From NCBI GenBank assembly GCA_037953745.1, contig JBAKBP010007951.1, positions 1 through 64,000 of the forward strand: DNA of 64,000 nt. Reading direction: 5' to 3'. How positions within the stretch are numbered: the first letter of the stretch is position 1; each line of letters starts with the position of its first letter. This DNA comes from Lithodes maja (Eukaryota; Arthropoda; Malacostraca; Decapoda; Lithodidae). Below are positions 63,901 to 64,000 of this stretch, in pieces. The position numbers and the translations under genes are program-made. The notes beneath the pieces were generated by a model. The model ran no database searches. It had not been told where the DNA came from and saw only the letters and a list, made by a program, of their open reading frames with translations.

Positions 63901-64000
63901 GGAGGGGAACCAAAACCTCCTCAAGTATGTTTCAGATTTCAAAACCCGGCTGAGATCCTCATGTGAGTTTGCAGCTCAAAATTTGACAGTGGCTAAAAGC
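60988..64000 (+). pseudogene. Gag-protease-integrase of Gmr1-like element 3 (runs off the window)
   Basis: From ATG 60988 the frame encodes an N-terminus like the other two (INDEDARVF) but hits TAA at 61030; the main frame then runs to 63579. Domains: SCAN-like capsid (FFVLFEEVAGGMRWTRDQW, AYHLRGKKVDCLADAADMAD), zinc knuckle CTFCGKRGHLAYQC, protease LRDTGSTSTLM and LLLGNDVAG. Integrase follows directly, with no RT between: zinc region HCIPLAGHLGVRKTL...CRVCHTCQMTGKPN, first Asp in VVVDIVGPLPK, second Asp in QSDQGTNF, Glu in SQGVLERYHQ. A frameshift at a T8 run (63451-63458) moves the frame to 63470-63787, and a TAA at 63785 interrupts again; homology continues to the window end. Two direct repeats (QDSRQKEYLA) lie after the knuckle. 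RT and RNase H are expected beyond 64000. Confidence 0.8.

Overview
This window looks like repeat-dense nuclear DNA of an invertebrate, most likely an arthropod and perhaps a decapod crustacean. That placement is inferred from the mix of BEL/Pao, Gmr1-like Ty3/gypsy, Penelope-like, RTE-like and jockey-like elements, the dense MITEs and the long (CT)n, (CA)n, (TA)n and (GA)n tracts. No diagnostic host gene is present. I found no convincing single-copy cellular gene, no tRNA or rRNA gene and no CRISPR array; nearly every long open frame belongs to a mobile element.

Layout: 1-3.4 kb holds microsatellites, three copies of a TTAA-flanked hairpin MITE and a LINE 3' end. 3.5-20.7 kb is one nested structure. 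A BEL/Pao retrotransposon has 568-bp LTRs; its 5' LTR took two (AAC)n-tailed SINE-like insertions, its gag was split by a complete 8.2-kb Gmr1-like element with almost identical 1818-bp LTRs, and its integrase region carries an intron-like insert. 20.7-39.9 kb is intergenic: a 3.6-kb inverted repeat carrying a CXC-domain transposon gene fragment, 24-bp and 32-bp minisatellites, at least seven copies of a second hairpin MITE group, other MITEs, and microsatellites. 40-55.3 kb holds LINE fragments and a second nest: a jockey-like LINE is split by a TTAA-flanked piggyBac-like element, which in turn holds a decayed Gmr1-like element. 55.3-59.4 kb holds Penelope-like elements bordered by (TA)n tracts. 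From about 59.5 kb to the end is a third Gmr1-like element whose integrase directly follows protease; it runs off the window.

The main point of interest is the Gmr1-like set. The element at 61-64 kb shows the Ty1/copia-like order Gag-PR-IN that defines the Gmr1 group. The two others have lost most of the integrase and the reverse transcriptase core, yet share an odd internal module in which the integrase C-terminal tail and the IN-RT linker appear twice. One keeps a single open frame of 1273 codons and near-identical LTRs, so it moved recently, presumably with enzymes supplied in trans.
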